Positions 19,694 through 31,041 of a stretch of 64,000 nucleotides of DNA are shown here, piece by piece. A program made the position numbers and the translations under genes. Below the pieces are notes generated by a model. The model ran no database searches, had not been told where the DNA came from, and worked only from the letters and a program-made list of their open reading frames with translations. Source of the DNA: an uncultured Pelagibacteraceae bacterium (lineage in GTDB: Bacteria > Pseudomonadota > Alphaproteobacteria > Pelagibacterales > Pelagibacteraceae); the NCBI GenBank assembly GCA_902611405.1, contig CACLZL010000002.1:78226-142225 (forward strand), given 5' to 3'. The first letter of the stretch is position 1, and each line of letters starts with the position of its first letter.

Positions 19694-21070
19694 ATGGCTC
19701 AAACAAAAAAACAATCGTGGCTTGATTCTCTTGAGGTTTATAAAGATATCAGAATGGTGAGAATCCTTTTGTTAGGTGCAATTAGTGGATTTCCTTGGGT
19801 ATTAATTGCTAGCAGCTTAAGTCTATGGCTTAAAGAAGAGGGTCTTAGTAGATCAACAATAGGATGGGCAGGTTTAATTTTTGGAGTATACGCTTTCAAT
19901 TATTTGTGGGCTCCCATTATAGATAGAATACAGATTCCAATTCTAACAAAAAAATTAGGCCATAGAAGAGGCTGGATAGTTTTGATGCAATTAATTATTT
20001 TGTTAAGTCTTGTTGTTTGGAGTGTGATTAATCCAACTGAAAATTTGGCTTTACTAATTACTGTAGGTTTAATTATTGCTATAGCATCAGCAACCCAAGA
20101 TATAACTGTAGATGCATTAAGAATTGAACAGATAAATGAGAATGAAGGAAAATCAATGGCTGCTGGTGCAGCTATGGCTGTTGTTGGTTGGTGGACAGGT
20201 TATAAATTAGGTGGAGTTGTTGCTTTATTCACAGCAGAATTTTTTGAAAACCTAGGAGTGGCTGACTACTGGCAAGCTACTTTTTTAATTTTAGGTATTT
20301 TGATAATTTTAATGAATATAGGATTAATGTTTGTTCATGAACCTATAGAAACAAATAGACAAGCAAAACAAAGAGAAACAGATAAATTAATTGAAGGAAA
20401 ACTTGGATCAAGCAACATAATTACAAACTTTATCGCATATATAACAGGAACCATAGGCGGACCTATTATTAGTTTTTTTAAAAAAAATGGTTTTGCCATT
20501 GCAGCTGGAATTTTAGGATTTGTATTTTTATTTAAAATAGGTGAGGCATTTATGGGAAGAATGTCTATTGTTTTTTATAAAGAAATTGGATTCTCCAAAG
20601 GTCAAATTGCAATTTATTCAAAAGGACTTGGCTGGATAACAACAGTTGTATTTACTTTGTTAGGTGGTGTAATGGCTATGAGGGCTGGAACAATTAAAAC
20701 CATGTTCTTTGCTGGAGGGTTAATGGCCATAACAAATCTTTTATTCGCAATTTTAGCATGGACTGGAAAATCTGAAATTTTATTTGCAATTGCTGTTATA
20801 GCTGATGATATCACAGCAGCTTTTGCAACTGTAGCATTTGTTGCGTTTATATCATTACTAGTTGATAGAACTTATACAGCTACACAATATGCATTACTTG
20901 CTTCAATTGGCACTGCTGGTCGTACTACACTGGCTTCATCATCAGGAGCTTTGGTTGACTGGTTAAACGGAGATTGGGGAACATTTTTTGTTTTAACGAC
21001 TATAATGGTGATACCATCGTTAATTTGTTTATGGTTAATAAAAAACAATATTAAAATTGGTGCAAAATAA
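19694..21070 (+). CDS. ampG: MFS transporter, AmpG-like (muropeptide permease family)
   Basis: 'RILLLGAISGFPWVLIASSLSLWLKEEGLSRSTIGWAGLIFGVYAFNYLWAPIIDRI'; 12-TM pattern; start taken at ATG 19694. Confidence 0.8.
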   Translation: MAQTKKQSWLDSLEVYKDIRMVRILLLGAISGFPWVLIASSLSLWLKEEGLSRSTIGWAGLIFGVYAFNYLWAPIIDRIQIPILTKKLGHRRGWIVLMQLIILLSLVVWSVINPTENLALLITVGLIIAIASATQDITVDALRIEQINENEGKSMAAGAAMAVVGWWTGYKLGGVVALFTAEFFENLGVADYWQATFLILGILIILMNIGLMFVHEPIETNRQAKQRETDKLIEGKLGSSNIITNFIAYITGTIGGPIISFFKKNGFAIAAGILGFVFLFKIGEAFMGRMSIVFYKEIGFSKGQIAIYSKGLGWITTVVFTLLGGVMAMRAGTIKTMFFAGGLMAITNLLFAILAWTGKSEILFAIAVIADDITAAFATVAFVAFISLLVDRTYTATQYALLASIGTAGRTTLASSSGALVDWLNGDWGTFFVLTTIMVIPSLICLWLIKNNIKIGAK

Positions 21071-21806
21071 TTTTTACTTCATAGGTAATTTTTCGAATAT
21101 TTACAAAAATCCTTCGAGAAGATCTGAGGTAACTTCACAAATTATACATGGTGAAAAATTTAAAATTTTAGCAAAAAATAAAAGTTGGATAAAAATCAAA
21201 ACTTTGTTTGATAATTATAAGGGGTATATAAAAAATTCAAAATATGTAGAAAAATTTAGTCCTAACTATAAAGTAAGTTCATTAAAAGCAAAAATTTTTA
21301 AAAAACCTGGAATTGGAACTAATAGTTGGCTTCCACTTGCATCCAAATTGTCTGTATTTGAGCAAAATAACAATTATGTAAAAATTGAAAAAAATAAATG
21401 GATTAAAAAAGCAGACATTAAAGAAGTAAAACATAAAGAAAATAATTTTACAAAAATATTTAAAAAATTTTTAAATGTAAAATATGTTTGGGGTGGAAAA
21501 ACATTTCAAGGTATTGATTGCTCAGCCTTATTACAAATATTTTTTTGTTATAATAATACGTTTTATCCAAGAGATACAAAAGATCAGATAAAATATTCAA
21601 AAAAGAATTCAAAAAAAAGACAATTTAAAAAAGGAGACATTATTTTTTGGAAAGGTCATGTTGCTATGTGTTTAAATTCTAAACAACTAATTCATGCTTA
21701 TGGTCCAGAAAAAAAAGTAATTATTATGCCAATTATAGAAACAATTAATAGAATTCAAAAAACTGCCAAGCTAAAGGTAAAAAAAGTATCTAGGATAAAA
21801 TACTAA
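21057..21806 (+). CDS. SH3 domain + NlpC/P60-family cell-wall peptidase
   Basis: N-terminal SH3-like segments; 'YVWGGKTFQGIDCSALLQIFF' catalytic Cys and 'GDIIFWKGHVAMCLNSKQLIHAYG' His motifs. Confidence 0.88.
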   Translation: MVQNNFYFIGNFSNIYKNPSRRSEVTSQIIHGEKFKILAKNKSWIKIKTLFDNYKGYIKNSKYVEKFSPNYKVSSLKAKIFKKPGIGTNSWLPLASKLSVFEQNNNYVKIEKNKWIKKADIKEVKHKENNFTKIFKKFLNVKYVWGGKTFQGIDCSALLQIFFCYNNTFYPRDTKDQIKYSKKNSKKRQFKKGDIIFWKGHVAMCLNSKQLIHAYGPEKKVIIMPIIETINRIQKTAKLKVKKVSRIKY

Positions 21807-22699
21807 TTTCTTCCAAAGTCAGGCTTATCTATATCTTGTTTCAATTTAATGATTTTTGACCTTACTTTTTTAGTCTGAATAAGTTTTTTTACAATAGACT
21901 TATTATTTTTTGAATTAATATCTTTTTTAAATTGATTTAAATTTTTAATAAATAAATCGATTGCTTTTGAAATATTATTTTTATTATTAAAAAAAATATC
22001 TCTCCACATGATTTCATTTGATGCTGCAATCCTAGAAAAATCTCTTAATCCACCAGCACTGTATTTGATTAGCTCATAATTTTGTTTTTTCTCAAAATCT
22101 TGAGCTGATTTCACCAGATTATATGCAATTAAGTGTGGTAAATGACTAGTAATTGAAAAAATTTTGTCATGTTTTTCAGCACTCATAACAACTACTTTCG
22201 CTCCAATTTTTTTCCAAAACTTAGTCAGAATATTTATATTATTTTTTTTAATATTTTTTTCTTTAATTATTATGCACCATCTATCAGTAAACATATTTTC
22301 TTTACCATGCTCTGGTCCACTAACTTCTGATCCAGCTATCGGGTGACTTTGAATCCAACTAATACCTTTCTTTAAAAATTTATTTATAATTTTAGAAGTT
22401 TCAATTTTTGAAGAACCAATATCTGTAATCAATGTTTTTGATGGTATAAAGTTATTAATTTTTAAAATAATATTTTTGTATTCACTCATTGGTGTACAAA
22501 AGATGATTAGATCAGAATTACTCACACCTTCTTTTAATGATTTAACAATTTTTCCAGGTAATTTTAATCTTTTTATCTTAGCAATATTTGATTTTGATTT
22601 TTCATAAATAAATATTTTTTTTGCTATTTTTTTTTTACTAATACCCCTTAATAAAGATGAACCTAATAATCCACAGCCAATAATTAAAATATTTTTCAT
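21803..22699 (-). CDS. tyrA: Prephenate/arogenate dehydrogenase
   Basis: 'IIGCGLLGSSLLRGI', 'DIGSSKIETSKIINKF', 'IQSHPIAGSEVSGPEHG'. Confidence 0.92.
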   Translation of the reverse strand: MKNILIIGCGLLGSSLLRGISKKKIAKKIFIYEKSKSNIAKIKRLKLPGKIVKSLKEGVSNSDLIIFCTPMSEYKNIILKINNFIPSKTLITDIGSSKIETSKIINKFLKKGISWIQSHPIAGSEVSGPEHGKENMFTDRWCIIIKEKNIKKNNINILTKFWKKIGAKVVVMSAEKHDKIFSITSHLPHLIAYNLVKSAQDFEKKQNYELIKYSAGGLRDFSRIAASNEIMWRDIFFNNKNNISKAIDLFIKNLNQFKKDINSKNNKSIVKKLIQTKKVRSKIIKLKQDIDKPDFGRN

Positions 22700-23781
22700 T
22701 TTTTTAATACTTGTTTAATAATACTCATAAACTTTAAGTTTTCTTTTTTAGATCCAATAGTTAACCTTAATTTATTCTTTATGTGATAACCATCTTCTGT
22801 TGATCTTAAAATAATTCCCTTATTTTTAAGATTTTTATATAAAAATTTTGCTGAATACCTGCATTTTTCAAAATTAAGTAACAAAAAATTTGCTGAAACT
22901 GAATTTGAAAAAATATTATAAGTCTCGAGAAATTTCTTAATTTTTCTAGAATATAATAAATTATGTCTAATCGATTTATTTATAAAAGCTTTATCCTTCA
23001 GTGATTCAATGGCAGCTAATTGAGCAATACCATTTACATTAAATGGTGGTTTTATAACGTTTAGTGCATCCACTATTTTTTTCGATCCATATCCCCAACC
23101 TACTCTCAGAGAAGCTAATCCAAACATTTTAGAAAAAGTTCTAAGTATGAAAACATTGTCTTTATTCTTGAACAAATCTAAACCTGAAGAATAATCTTTA
23201 TTTTTCATATATTCCGCATAGGCATCATCGATAACTAATAAAATTTTTTTATTTAATCTTTTTCTTAATTCTAAAACCTCTTTTTTATTTAAGTAAGTTC
23301 CTGTTGGATTGTTTGGATTGGCTATAAAGACAATTTTAGTTTTTTTTGTTATTTTTTTTAGAATTTCTTTTACTGAAACTTTAAAATTAATTTCTTTTGC
23401 AAATACAACTTTTGCACCAACAATTTTTGAGTAAATTCTGTACATTAAAAAACTATACTCTGGTAATACAACCTCATCTTTTGGGTTTAAAAACAACTGA
23501 CAGAGCATTTGAATAACTTCATCTGAACCTGCTCCACAAATAATTTTCTCAGAATTACATTTATAAGCTTTAGATATTGCTTTTCTTAAATTTTGAGATT
23601 TTCCGTCTGGATATTTATCTAAATTCAGATTTTTATTTGATATTATTTTCTTTGCTTTAGGGCTCATACCTAAAGCAGACTCATTGGCAGAAAGCTTAAT
23701 TACGTTCTTAAGTTTCTTAACTTTTGATTTACCAGGCTTATAAGCCTCAATATTAAATTTTTTGAAATTTGGAGTTATCAT
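22696..23781 (-). CDS. hisC: Histidinol-phosphate / aromatic aminotransferase
   Basis: 'LSANESALGMSPKAKK', 'IANPNNPTGTYLNKKEV', 'VIDDAYAEY', 'TFSKMFGLASLRVGWGYG'. Confidence 0.93.
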   Translation of the reverse strand: MITPNFKKFNIEAYKPGKSKVKKLKNVIKLSANESALGMSPKAKKIISNKNLNLDKYPDGKSQNLRKAISKAYKCNSEKIICGAGSDEVIQMLCQLFLNPKDEVVLPEYSFLMYRIYSKIVGAKVVFAKEINFKVSVKEILKKITKKTKIVFIANPNNPTGTYLNKKEVLELRKRLNKKILLVIDDAYAEYMKNKDYSSGLDLFKNKDNVFILRTFSKMFGLASLRVGWGYGSKKIVDALNVIKPPFNVNGIAQLAAIESLKDKAFINKSIRHNLLYSRKIKKFLETYNIFSNSVSANFLLLNFEKCRYSAKFLYKNLKNKGIILRSTEDGYHIKNKLRLTIGSKKENLKFMSIIKQVLKK

Positions 23782-23854
23782 TTTTTTTAATTTATGTGCT
23801 CTTTATAGATAAAATTACAAAATTTTATAGAGAATAAGAGGATTTTTTAAAAAA

Positions 23855-23883
23855 TTGACATAATAAATAAGTTCTAGTAAAAA
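23855..23883 (+). promoter_or_regulatory. Predicted sigma70-type promoter of metX
   Basis: TTGACA (23855-23860), 17-nt spacer, TAAAAA (23878-23883); predicted TSS near 23889-23891, at the start of the SAM-II-like aptamer. Confidence 0.45.
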
Positions 23884-23887
23884 AATT

Positions 23888-23938
23888 ATGCGCTGATTTA
23901 ACTGAATTGCGAGCGCTTAAAAAAAACCGCTAAAATAG
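23888..23938 (+). ncRNA. SAM-II-type riboswitch aptamer upstream of metX
   Basis: GCGCTGATTTAACTGAATTGCGAGCGC...GCTAAAA matches the recalled SAM-II (metA element) core GCGCUGAUUUAACCGUAUUGCAAGCGC...GCUAAAA. P1 pairs gcgct (23890-23894) with agcgc (23912-23916). It lies directly before homoserine O-acetyltransferase. Confidence 0.9.
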
Positions 23939-23946
23939 TTTTTTTT
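23919..23946 (+). terminator. A8C/GT8 hairpin overlapping the SAM-II 3' strand (candidate expression platform)
   Basis: AAAAAAAAC (23919-23927) pairs perfectly with GTTTTTTTT (23938-23946); the 10-nt loop contains the GCTAAAA pseudoknot strand. Confidence 0.35.
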
Positions 23947-23971
23947 CTCACAATTCGAAACAGCTAAAACT

Positions 23972-25087
23972 ATGAATACTGAGAAAAACATAAAAACCTT
24001 AATTGTGAAGAAACCACTAAAATTAGACTGTGGAAAGACCATAAAAGATTTTCCGATAGCCTATGAAACTTACGGTTCACTTAATTCAAAAAAAGATAAT
24101 GCAATATTAGTTTTTCATGCTCTAACAGGAGATCAATTTGTAACCGGGATAAACCCTGTAACCAACAAAGAGGGTTGGTGGAGTTATGCAGTAGGTCCTG
24201 ATAAGGCTATAGATACAAATAAATATTTTGTAATTTGCTCTAACGTAATTGGTGGATGTATGGGATCATACGGACCAAGTCATAAAGATCCTGATAAAAA
24301 AATTTTTGGAACAAATTTTCCAGTTATCACTATCAATGATATGGTGAATGCTCAATATAATTTACTTGATCATTTTGGTATTGATAAACTATTTTCTATA
24401 ACTGGAGGTTCAATGGGAGGCATGCAAGTCCTTCAATTTATTAGCAACTTTCCTAACAAATCAAAAACGGTGATACCAATAGCAACCACATCTAGTCACT
24501 CAGCACAAAATATTGCTTTTAATGAACTAGGTAGACAAGCTATTACAGCAGATAGTGATTGGAAAGATGGTAACTATACGTCAAACAATATAAATCCTGG
24601 GAAAGGATTAGCGGTGGCTAGAATGGCAGCTCACATTACTTATTTATCTAAAAAAGGTTTGCAAGAAAAATTTGGAAGAAAGTTACAAGAAAGAGAAGAT
24701 CTTAAATTTGGATTTGATGCTGATTTTCAAATAGAAAGTTATTTAAGATATCAGGGCTCAGTTTTCGTAGATAGATTTGATGCAAATAGTTATCTTTATA
24801 TCACTAGAGCTATGGATTATTTTGATTTAGCTAAACAATTCAAAGGTAATCTTTCAGAAGCATTTATAAATACAAAAGCAAAATTTTTTATAATTTCATT
24901 TACTTCAGATTGGCTTTATCCAACTCAAGAAAATAAAGATATTGTGATTGCTTTAAACTCAATAGGAGCTGATGTTGGATTTGTAGAAATTAAGTCAGAT
25001 AAAGGTCACGACTCCTTTTTACTAGATGTTCCTGACTTCTTAGGTGCACTTAAAAACTTTTTAGATAAATCTTACGAAGAAAATTAA
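23972..25087 (+). CDS. metX: Homoserine O-acetyltransferase
   Basis: 'AYETYGSLNSKKDNAILVFHALTGDQ', 'GGSMGGMQVLQF', 'DKGHDSFLLD'. Confidence 0.95.
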   Translation: MNTEKNIKTLIVKKPLKLDCGKTIKDFPIAYETYGSLNSKKDNAILVFHALTGDQFVTGINPVTNKEGWWSYAVGPDKAIDTNKYFVICSNVIGGCMGSYGPSHKDPDKKIFGTNFPVITINDMVNAQYNLLDHFGIDKLFSITGGSMGGMQVLQFISNFPNKSKTVIPIATTSSHSAQNIAFNELGRQAITADSDWKDGNYTSNNINPGKGLAVARMAAHITYLSKKGLQEKFGRKLQEREDLKFGFDADFQIESYLRYQGSVFVDRFDANSYLYITRAMDYFDLAKQFKGNLSEAFINTKAKFFIISFTSDWLYPTQENKDIVIALNSIGADVGFVEIKSDKGHDSFLLDVPDFLGALKNFLDKSYEEN

Positions 25088-25089
25088 TT

Positions 25090-25686
25090 ATGAAAAATGA
25101 ATTTCAGGTAATAGCAGATTTAATTGAAAAAGATAAGAAGGTCTTAGATGTAGGTTGTGCTGATGGAACTTTGATGAAATTTTTAAGGGATAATAAAAAC
25201 ATTAATATAAGAGGATTAGAGATTTCAAAAGAAAAAGTGCAAGAATGTATTGCAAAAGGTTTAACTGTAATTGAAGGAAATGCTGAAAAAGATTTAAAGC
25301 AATTTCCAGACAAATCATTTGATTATGTTGTTTTAAGTCAAACCCTTCAAGCGTTTCTTAGACCTGAATTAGTTTTAGATGAACTTTTAAGAGTTGGAAA
25401 AAAAGCAATAGTTACTATTCCTAATTTTGGATATTGGAAAGTAAGATTTCATTTATTATTTAAAGGTACAATGCCAATTACAAAAACATTACCAGATGAA
25501 TGGTATAACACTCCAAATTTACACATGTGCACAATCAAAGATTTTTTTCATTTTGTAAAATCAAAAGATATTAAGATTTTTAAATCACTCGCTTTAAACA
25601 ATCTTAATAAATCAATAATAAATGAGAGTAATTTAGGCGTCAAAAATTTGTTTGCAGATCTTGGTATATTTTTGATAGAAAAATAA
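25090..25686 (+). CDS. metW: Methionine biosynthesis protein MetW
   Basis: 'VLDVGCADGTLMKFLRD', 'YVVLSQTLQAFLRPELVLDELLRVGKKAIVTIPNFGYWKVR'; adjacent to metX. Confidence 0.95.
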   Translation: MKNEFQVIADLIEKDKKVLDVGCADGTLMKFLRDNKNINIRGLEISKEKVQECIAKGLTVIEGNAEKDLKQFPDKSFDYVVLSQTLQAFLRPELVLDELLRVGKKAIVTIPNFGYWKVRFHLLFKGTMPITKTLPDEWYNTPNLHMCTIKDFFHFVKSKDIKIFKSLALNNLNKSIINESNLGVKNLFADLGIFLIEK

Positions 25687-25687
25687 A

Positions 25688-26407
25688 ATGCTTATTGAAA
25701 TTATACCTTGTCTTCAAGACAACTATAGCTATTTAATAATAGACGAAAGCAACAATTCTGCGTGTGTTGTAGATCCCAGTGAGTCCGAGCCAATAATAAA
25801 TTTCTTAAAAAATAAAAATTTAAAATTAAAATACATTCTTAATACTCATCATCACTATGATCATATTGGAGGAAATCAAGAATTAAAAAAAAAATATGGA
25901 TCAGTTGTTGTAGGTTTTAATGGAGACTCGAAAAGAATACCAGAGATAGACATATTGTTAGAAGATAATCAAATATGGAAAGCTGAAAACTTTGAAGCTA
26001 AAATTATGCATATACCTGGACATACTTCAGGCCATATTTGTTTTAATTTTTTTAAAGAAAAAATAGTTTTTACCGGAGATACACTTTTCTCACTTGGTTG
26101 TGGGAGAATATTTGAAGGTTCTTATGAGGAAATGTTTGAATCTTTAAAAAAAATTAAATTATTACCAGAAGACACAAAAATTTATTGTGGTCATGAATAC
26201 ACTCTTAACAATGCAAAATTTTGCAAAAAATATGATTCCGAAAACAAAGATTTACAAAAAAAAATAGAAAAAATAGAAAAATTAAGAGAAAATGGAATTC
26301 CTACCATACCCTCAACTTTAAAAGAGGAATTGAAGTGTAATATATTTTTAAGAGCAAAAGATGTTAAAACCTTTTCAAAATTAAGAGATTTTAAGGATAA
26401 TTTCTAA
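25688..26407 (+). CDS. gloB: Hydroxyacylglutathione hydrolase (glyoxalase II)
   Basis: 'LNTHHHYDHIGGN', 'HIPGHTSGHICF', 'VFTGDTLFSLGCGRIFEG', 'YCGHEYTLNNAKF'. Confidence 0.95.
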   Translation: MLIEIIPCLQDNYSYLIIDESNNSACVVDPSESEPIINFLKNKNLKLKYILNTHHHYDHIGGNQELKKKYGSVVVGFNGDSKRIPEIDILLEDNQIWKAENFEAKIMHIPGHTSGHICFNFFKEKIVFTGDTLFSLGCGRIFEGSYEEMFESLKKIKLLPEDTKIYCGHEYTLNNAKFCKKYDSENKDLQKKIEKIEKLRENGIPTIPSTLKEELKCNIFLRAKDVKTFSKLRDFKDNF

Positions 26408-26417
26408 TTAATTCGGC

Positions 26418-26445
26418 TTGACTAAAGGCTGACTACAACTATATT
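26418..26445 (+). promoter_or_regulatory. Predicted sigma70-type promoter for rplU-rpmA
   Basis: TTGACT (26418-26423), 16-nt spacer, TATATT (26440-26445), in the 64-nt gap between gloB and rplU. Confidence 0.6.
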
Positions 26446-26471
26446 GCGGTAACTTTAAATTAAATCATACT

Positions 26472-26870
26472 ATGTCATACGCAGTAATAAAAACAGGTGG
26501 AAAACAGTATAAAGTAAAATCTGGAGAAATTCTAAAAATTGAAAAACTACCAGACTCTAAACCTGAGACTAAAATAGAGTTTAATGAAATCTTGGCATAC
26601 GGTGATGATAAATCAATTGAAATTGGAACTCCAAATGTTGAGGGCGCAAAAGTAGAAGCTGATTTAATTAAAAATAGCAAAAATAGAACTATTTTAATTT
26701 TTAAAAAAAGAAGAAGACAAAATTCAAGAAGAAAAAACGGGCACAGACAAGAATATTCTATGATAAGAATTAACAAAATTTTTTCAAAAGATGGTAAAGT
26801 GTTATCAGAAGCTGAAAAAATTTCTAAAACTTCAAAAAAAGAAGGAGTTAAGGAAGCAGTAAACAAATAG
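26472..26870 (+). CDS. rplU: 50S ribosomal protein L21
   Basis: MSYAVIKTGGKQYKVKSGEILKIEKL; 'RRRQNSRRKNGHRQEYSMIRI'. Confidence 0.96.
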   Translation: MSYAVIKTGGKQYKVKSGEILKIEKLPDSKPETKIEFNEILAYGDDKSIEIGTPNVEGAKVEADLIKNSKNRTILIFKKRRRQNSRRKNGHRQEYSMIRINKIFSKDGKVLSEAEKISKTSKKEGVKEAVNK

Positions 26871-26884
26871 TTATTAGGTAAATT

Positions 26885-27139
26885 ATGGCAACAAAAAAAG
26901 CAGGTGGATCATCACGAAACGGACGAGATAGTGCCGGTAGAAGACTTGGTGTAAAAAAGTATGGTGGTGAAACAGTAATTCCTGGAAACATAATTGTTAG
27001 ACAAAGAGGAACTAAGATTTTTCCAGGTGAGAATGTTGGTATGGGTAAAGATCATTCAATATTTTCAGTTGTTAAAGGGAAAGTTGTTTTCAAAAAATCT
27101 AAATCAGATAGAACTTTCGTTTCTGTAAAGCCCAATTAA
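26885..27139 (+). CDS. rpmA: 50S ribosomal protein L27
   Basis: [48 protein letters not shown]. Confidence 0.98.
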   Translation: MATKKAGGSSRNGRDSAGRRLGVKKYGGETVIPGNIIVRQRGTKIFPGENVGMGKDHSIFSVVKGKVVFKKSKSDRTFVSVKPN

Positions 27140-27155
27140 TAGTACAACCAATTAA

Positions 27156-29250
<2,095 letters not shown>

Positions 29251-30501
29251 ATGATTAAATATATGAATTTAATTGGAATAAAAGCTCGAAAAGCTAGTGA
29301 GTATAAAGTTACAACTGAAGTAAAAAATAAAGTCTTAAATGATTACGCGAAATTAATTAAGAATGAAAAAAAATTTATTATTAATCAAAATTCAAAAGAT
29401 ATAAATTACGCAAGAAAAAGAGGGTTAAAAGAGAACTTAATCAAAAGACTTCATTTAAATGAAAATAAATTGAATGGAATTATAAATTCTATTTTAAAAA
29501 TAGCTAAATTAAGGGATCCTATAGACAACACTTTAGACAAATGGAAAAGACAAAATGGTTTGAACATAAAAAGAGTGTCAATACCAATTGGAGTTATTGG
29601 TGTTATTTATGAAAGTAGACCAAATGTAACTTCAGATGTTGCTAGTCTTTGTTTTAAATCTGGAAATGTAGTGATTTTGAAAGGAGGCTCTGAGGCCATA
29701 AATTCAAATAAAGCTTTAGCTAATTTGTTTAGAAAAGCACTTAAAAAAAATAAAGTTGATGAAAACTTTATTCAATTTATCGACTCAAAACAAAGAAAAC
29801 TAGTAGATATAATGCTTTCTAAAATGAAAAAATATATCGATGTCATCATACCTCGTGGTGGAAAAAATTTAGTTAAAAAAGTTTTAGAATTATCCAAAGT
29901 ACCTATAATTGGACACTTAGAAGGACTTTGTCATACTTATATAGACAAAGATGCAGAATTAAAAATGGCTAAAAAAGTTGTTTATAACGCTAAATTAAGA
30001 AATACGAGTATTTGCGGTGCGACTGAAACTATTCTTATTCATAAAAATATAGTCAAAAAATTTAGTAATCCTATTTTGCAGGCACTTGAAAATAATGGTT
30101 GTAAAATAATTGGTGATAAGATTTTGAAGAGTTATTACAAAGGTCAAGTATATCCTGCAAAAGAAAAAGATTGGTCAACTGAATATTTGGCATCAATTGT
30201 ATCTGTTAAAGTTGTTAAAAATTCTGGAGAGGCAATTAAGCATATTAATAAATATGGCACTATGCACACTGACTCCATCATTACAAAAAATAAAAAAACA
30301 GCAAAATACTTCTTAAAAAATGTTAAAAGCTCAATTGCAATGCATAATACCTCAACTCAATTTGCTGATGGCGGTGAATTTGGATTTGGTGGAGAAGTTG
30401 GAATTTCTACAAATACACTACCACCAAGAGGTCCTGTAGGTTTAAATCAATTGATTTCATATAAATATGAAATCACTAGTAATGGTAAAATAAGAAATTA
30501 A
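29251..30501 (+). CDS. proA: Gamma-glutamyl phosphate reductase
   Basis: 'IGVIGVIYESRPNVTSDVASLCFKSGNVVILKGGSEA', 'IPRGGKNLVKKV', 'GGEFGFGGEVGISTNTLPPRGPVGL'. Confidence 0.97.
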   Translation: MIKYMNLIGIKARKASEYKVTTEVKNKVLNDYAKLIKNEKKFIINQNSKDINYARKRGLKENLIKRLHLNENKLNGIINSILKIAKLRDPIDNTLDKWKRQNGLNIKRVSIPIGVIGVIYESRPNVTSDVASLCFKSGNVVILKGGSEAINSNKALANLFRKALKKNKVDENFIQFIDSKQRKLVDIMLSKMKKYIDVIIPRGGKNLVKKVLELSKVPIIGHLEGLCHTYIDKDAELKMAKKVVYNAKLRNTSICGATETILIHKNIVKKFSNPILQALENNGCKIIGDKILKSYYKGQVYPAKEKDWSTEYLASIVSVKVVKNSGEAIKHINKYGTMHTDSIITKNKKTAKYFLKNVKSSIAMHNTSTQFADGGEFGFGGEVGISTNTLPPRGPVGLNQLISYKYEITSNGKIRN

Positions 30502-30502
30502 A

Positions 30503-31024
30503 TTGAATAACACAAAAATAAAAATTGGTGTATTGGGTGGATCGTTTGATCCTGCTCATAAAGGACATTTGGCAATTTCCAAGGAAGCAAAAAAAAGATT
30601 CAAACTCAAAAAAGTTATTTGGGCAATTACAAAAAAAAATCCATTTAAAATAGAGAGCAAGACATCTGTTACTGACAGAATTAAATATTGTAAAAAAGTT
30701 ATTAGTACAAATTCATTTATTAAAGTTAAATTTTATGAAAAAATTATTAAATCAAATAAAACTATTAATTTAATCAATCATTTAAAAAAAAATAAAAGCA
30801 TTGAAATTTATTTTTTAATGGGTGCCGACAACCTTATAAATTTTCATAAATGGCATAAATCTAAATTAATTTCACAAAAATGTAACATTCTAGTTTTTGA
30901 TAGACATGGGTATAAAAAAAATTCTTTAAAATCAAAGACATTTAAGCAACTTAGTAAGGCCAATCTAGAGTTTATTGAGTTTAATAAAGTCAACATTTCA
31001 TCTTCTCAATTAAGAAAAATTTGA
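30503..31024 (+). CDS. nadD: Nicotinate-nucleotide adenylyltransferase
   Basis: 'IGVLGGSFDPAHKGHLAIS', 'FLMGADNLINFHKW', C-terminal 'ISSSQLRKI'; TTG start. Confidence 0.92.
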   Translation: MNNTKIKIGVLGGSFDPAHKGHLAISKEAKKRFKLKKVIWAITKKNPFKIESKTSVTDRIKYCKKVISTNSFIKVKFYEKIIKSNKTINLINHLKKNKSIEIYFLMGADNLINFHKWHKSKLISQKCNILVFDRHGYKKNSLKSKTFKQLSKANLEFIEFNKVNISSSQLRKI

Positions 31025-31041
31025 TAATCTAAAAACAATTA

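Noticed and set aside
23805-23835. TAAAATTACAAAATTTTA palindrome upstream of hisC/metX as an operator
   Set aside because: Such A/T palindromes are expected by chance at this base composition; no second copy or known motif supports it.
23940-23971. Complete second SAM-V aptamer in tandem with SAM-II
   Set aside because: Only about 30 nt remain between the SAM-II 3' end and the metX ATG and I cannot fold a full SAM-V there; only the repeated GCTAAAA is supported.
26465-26866. 133-aa minus-strand ORF
   Set aside because: Full antisense shadow of rplU, a confident ribosomal protein gene.
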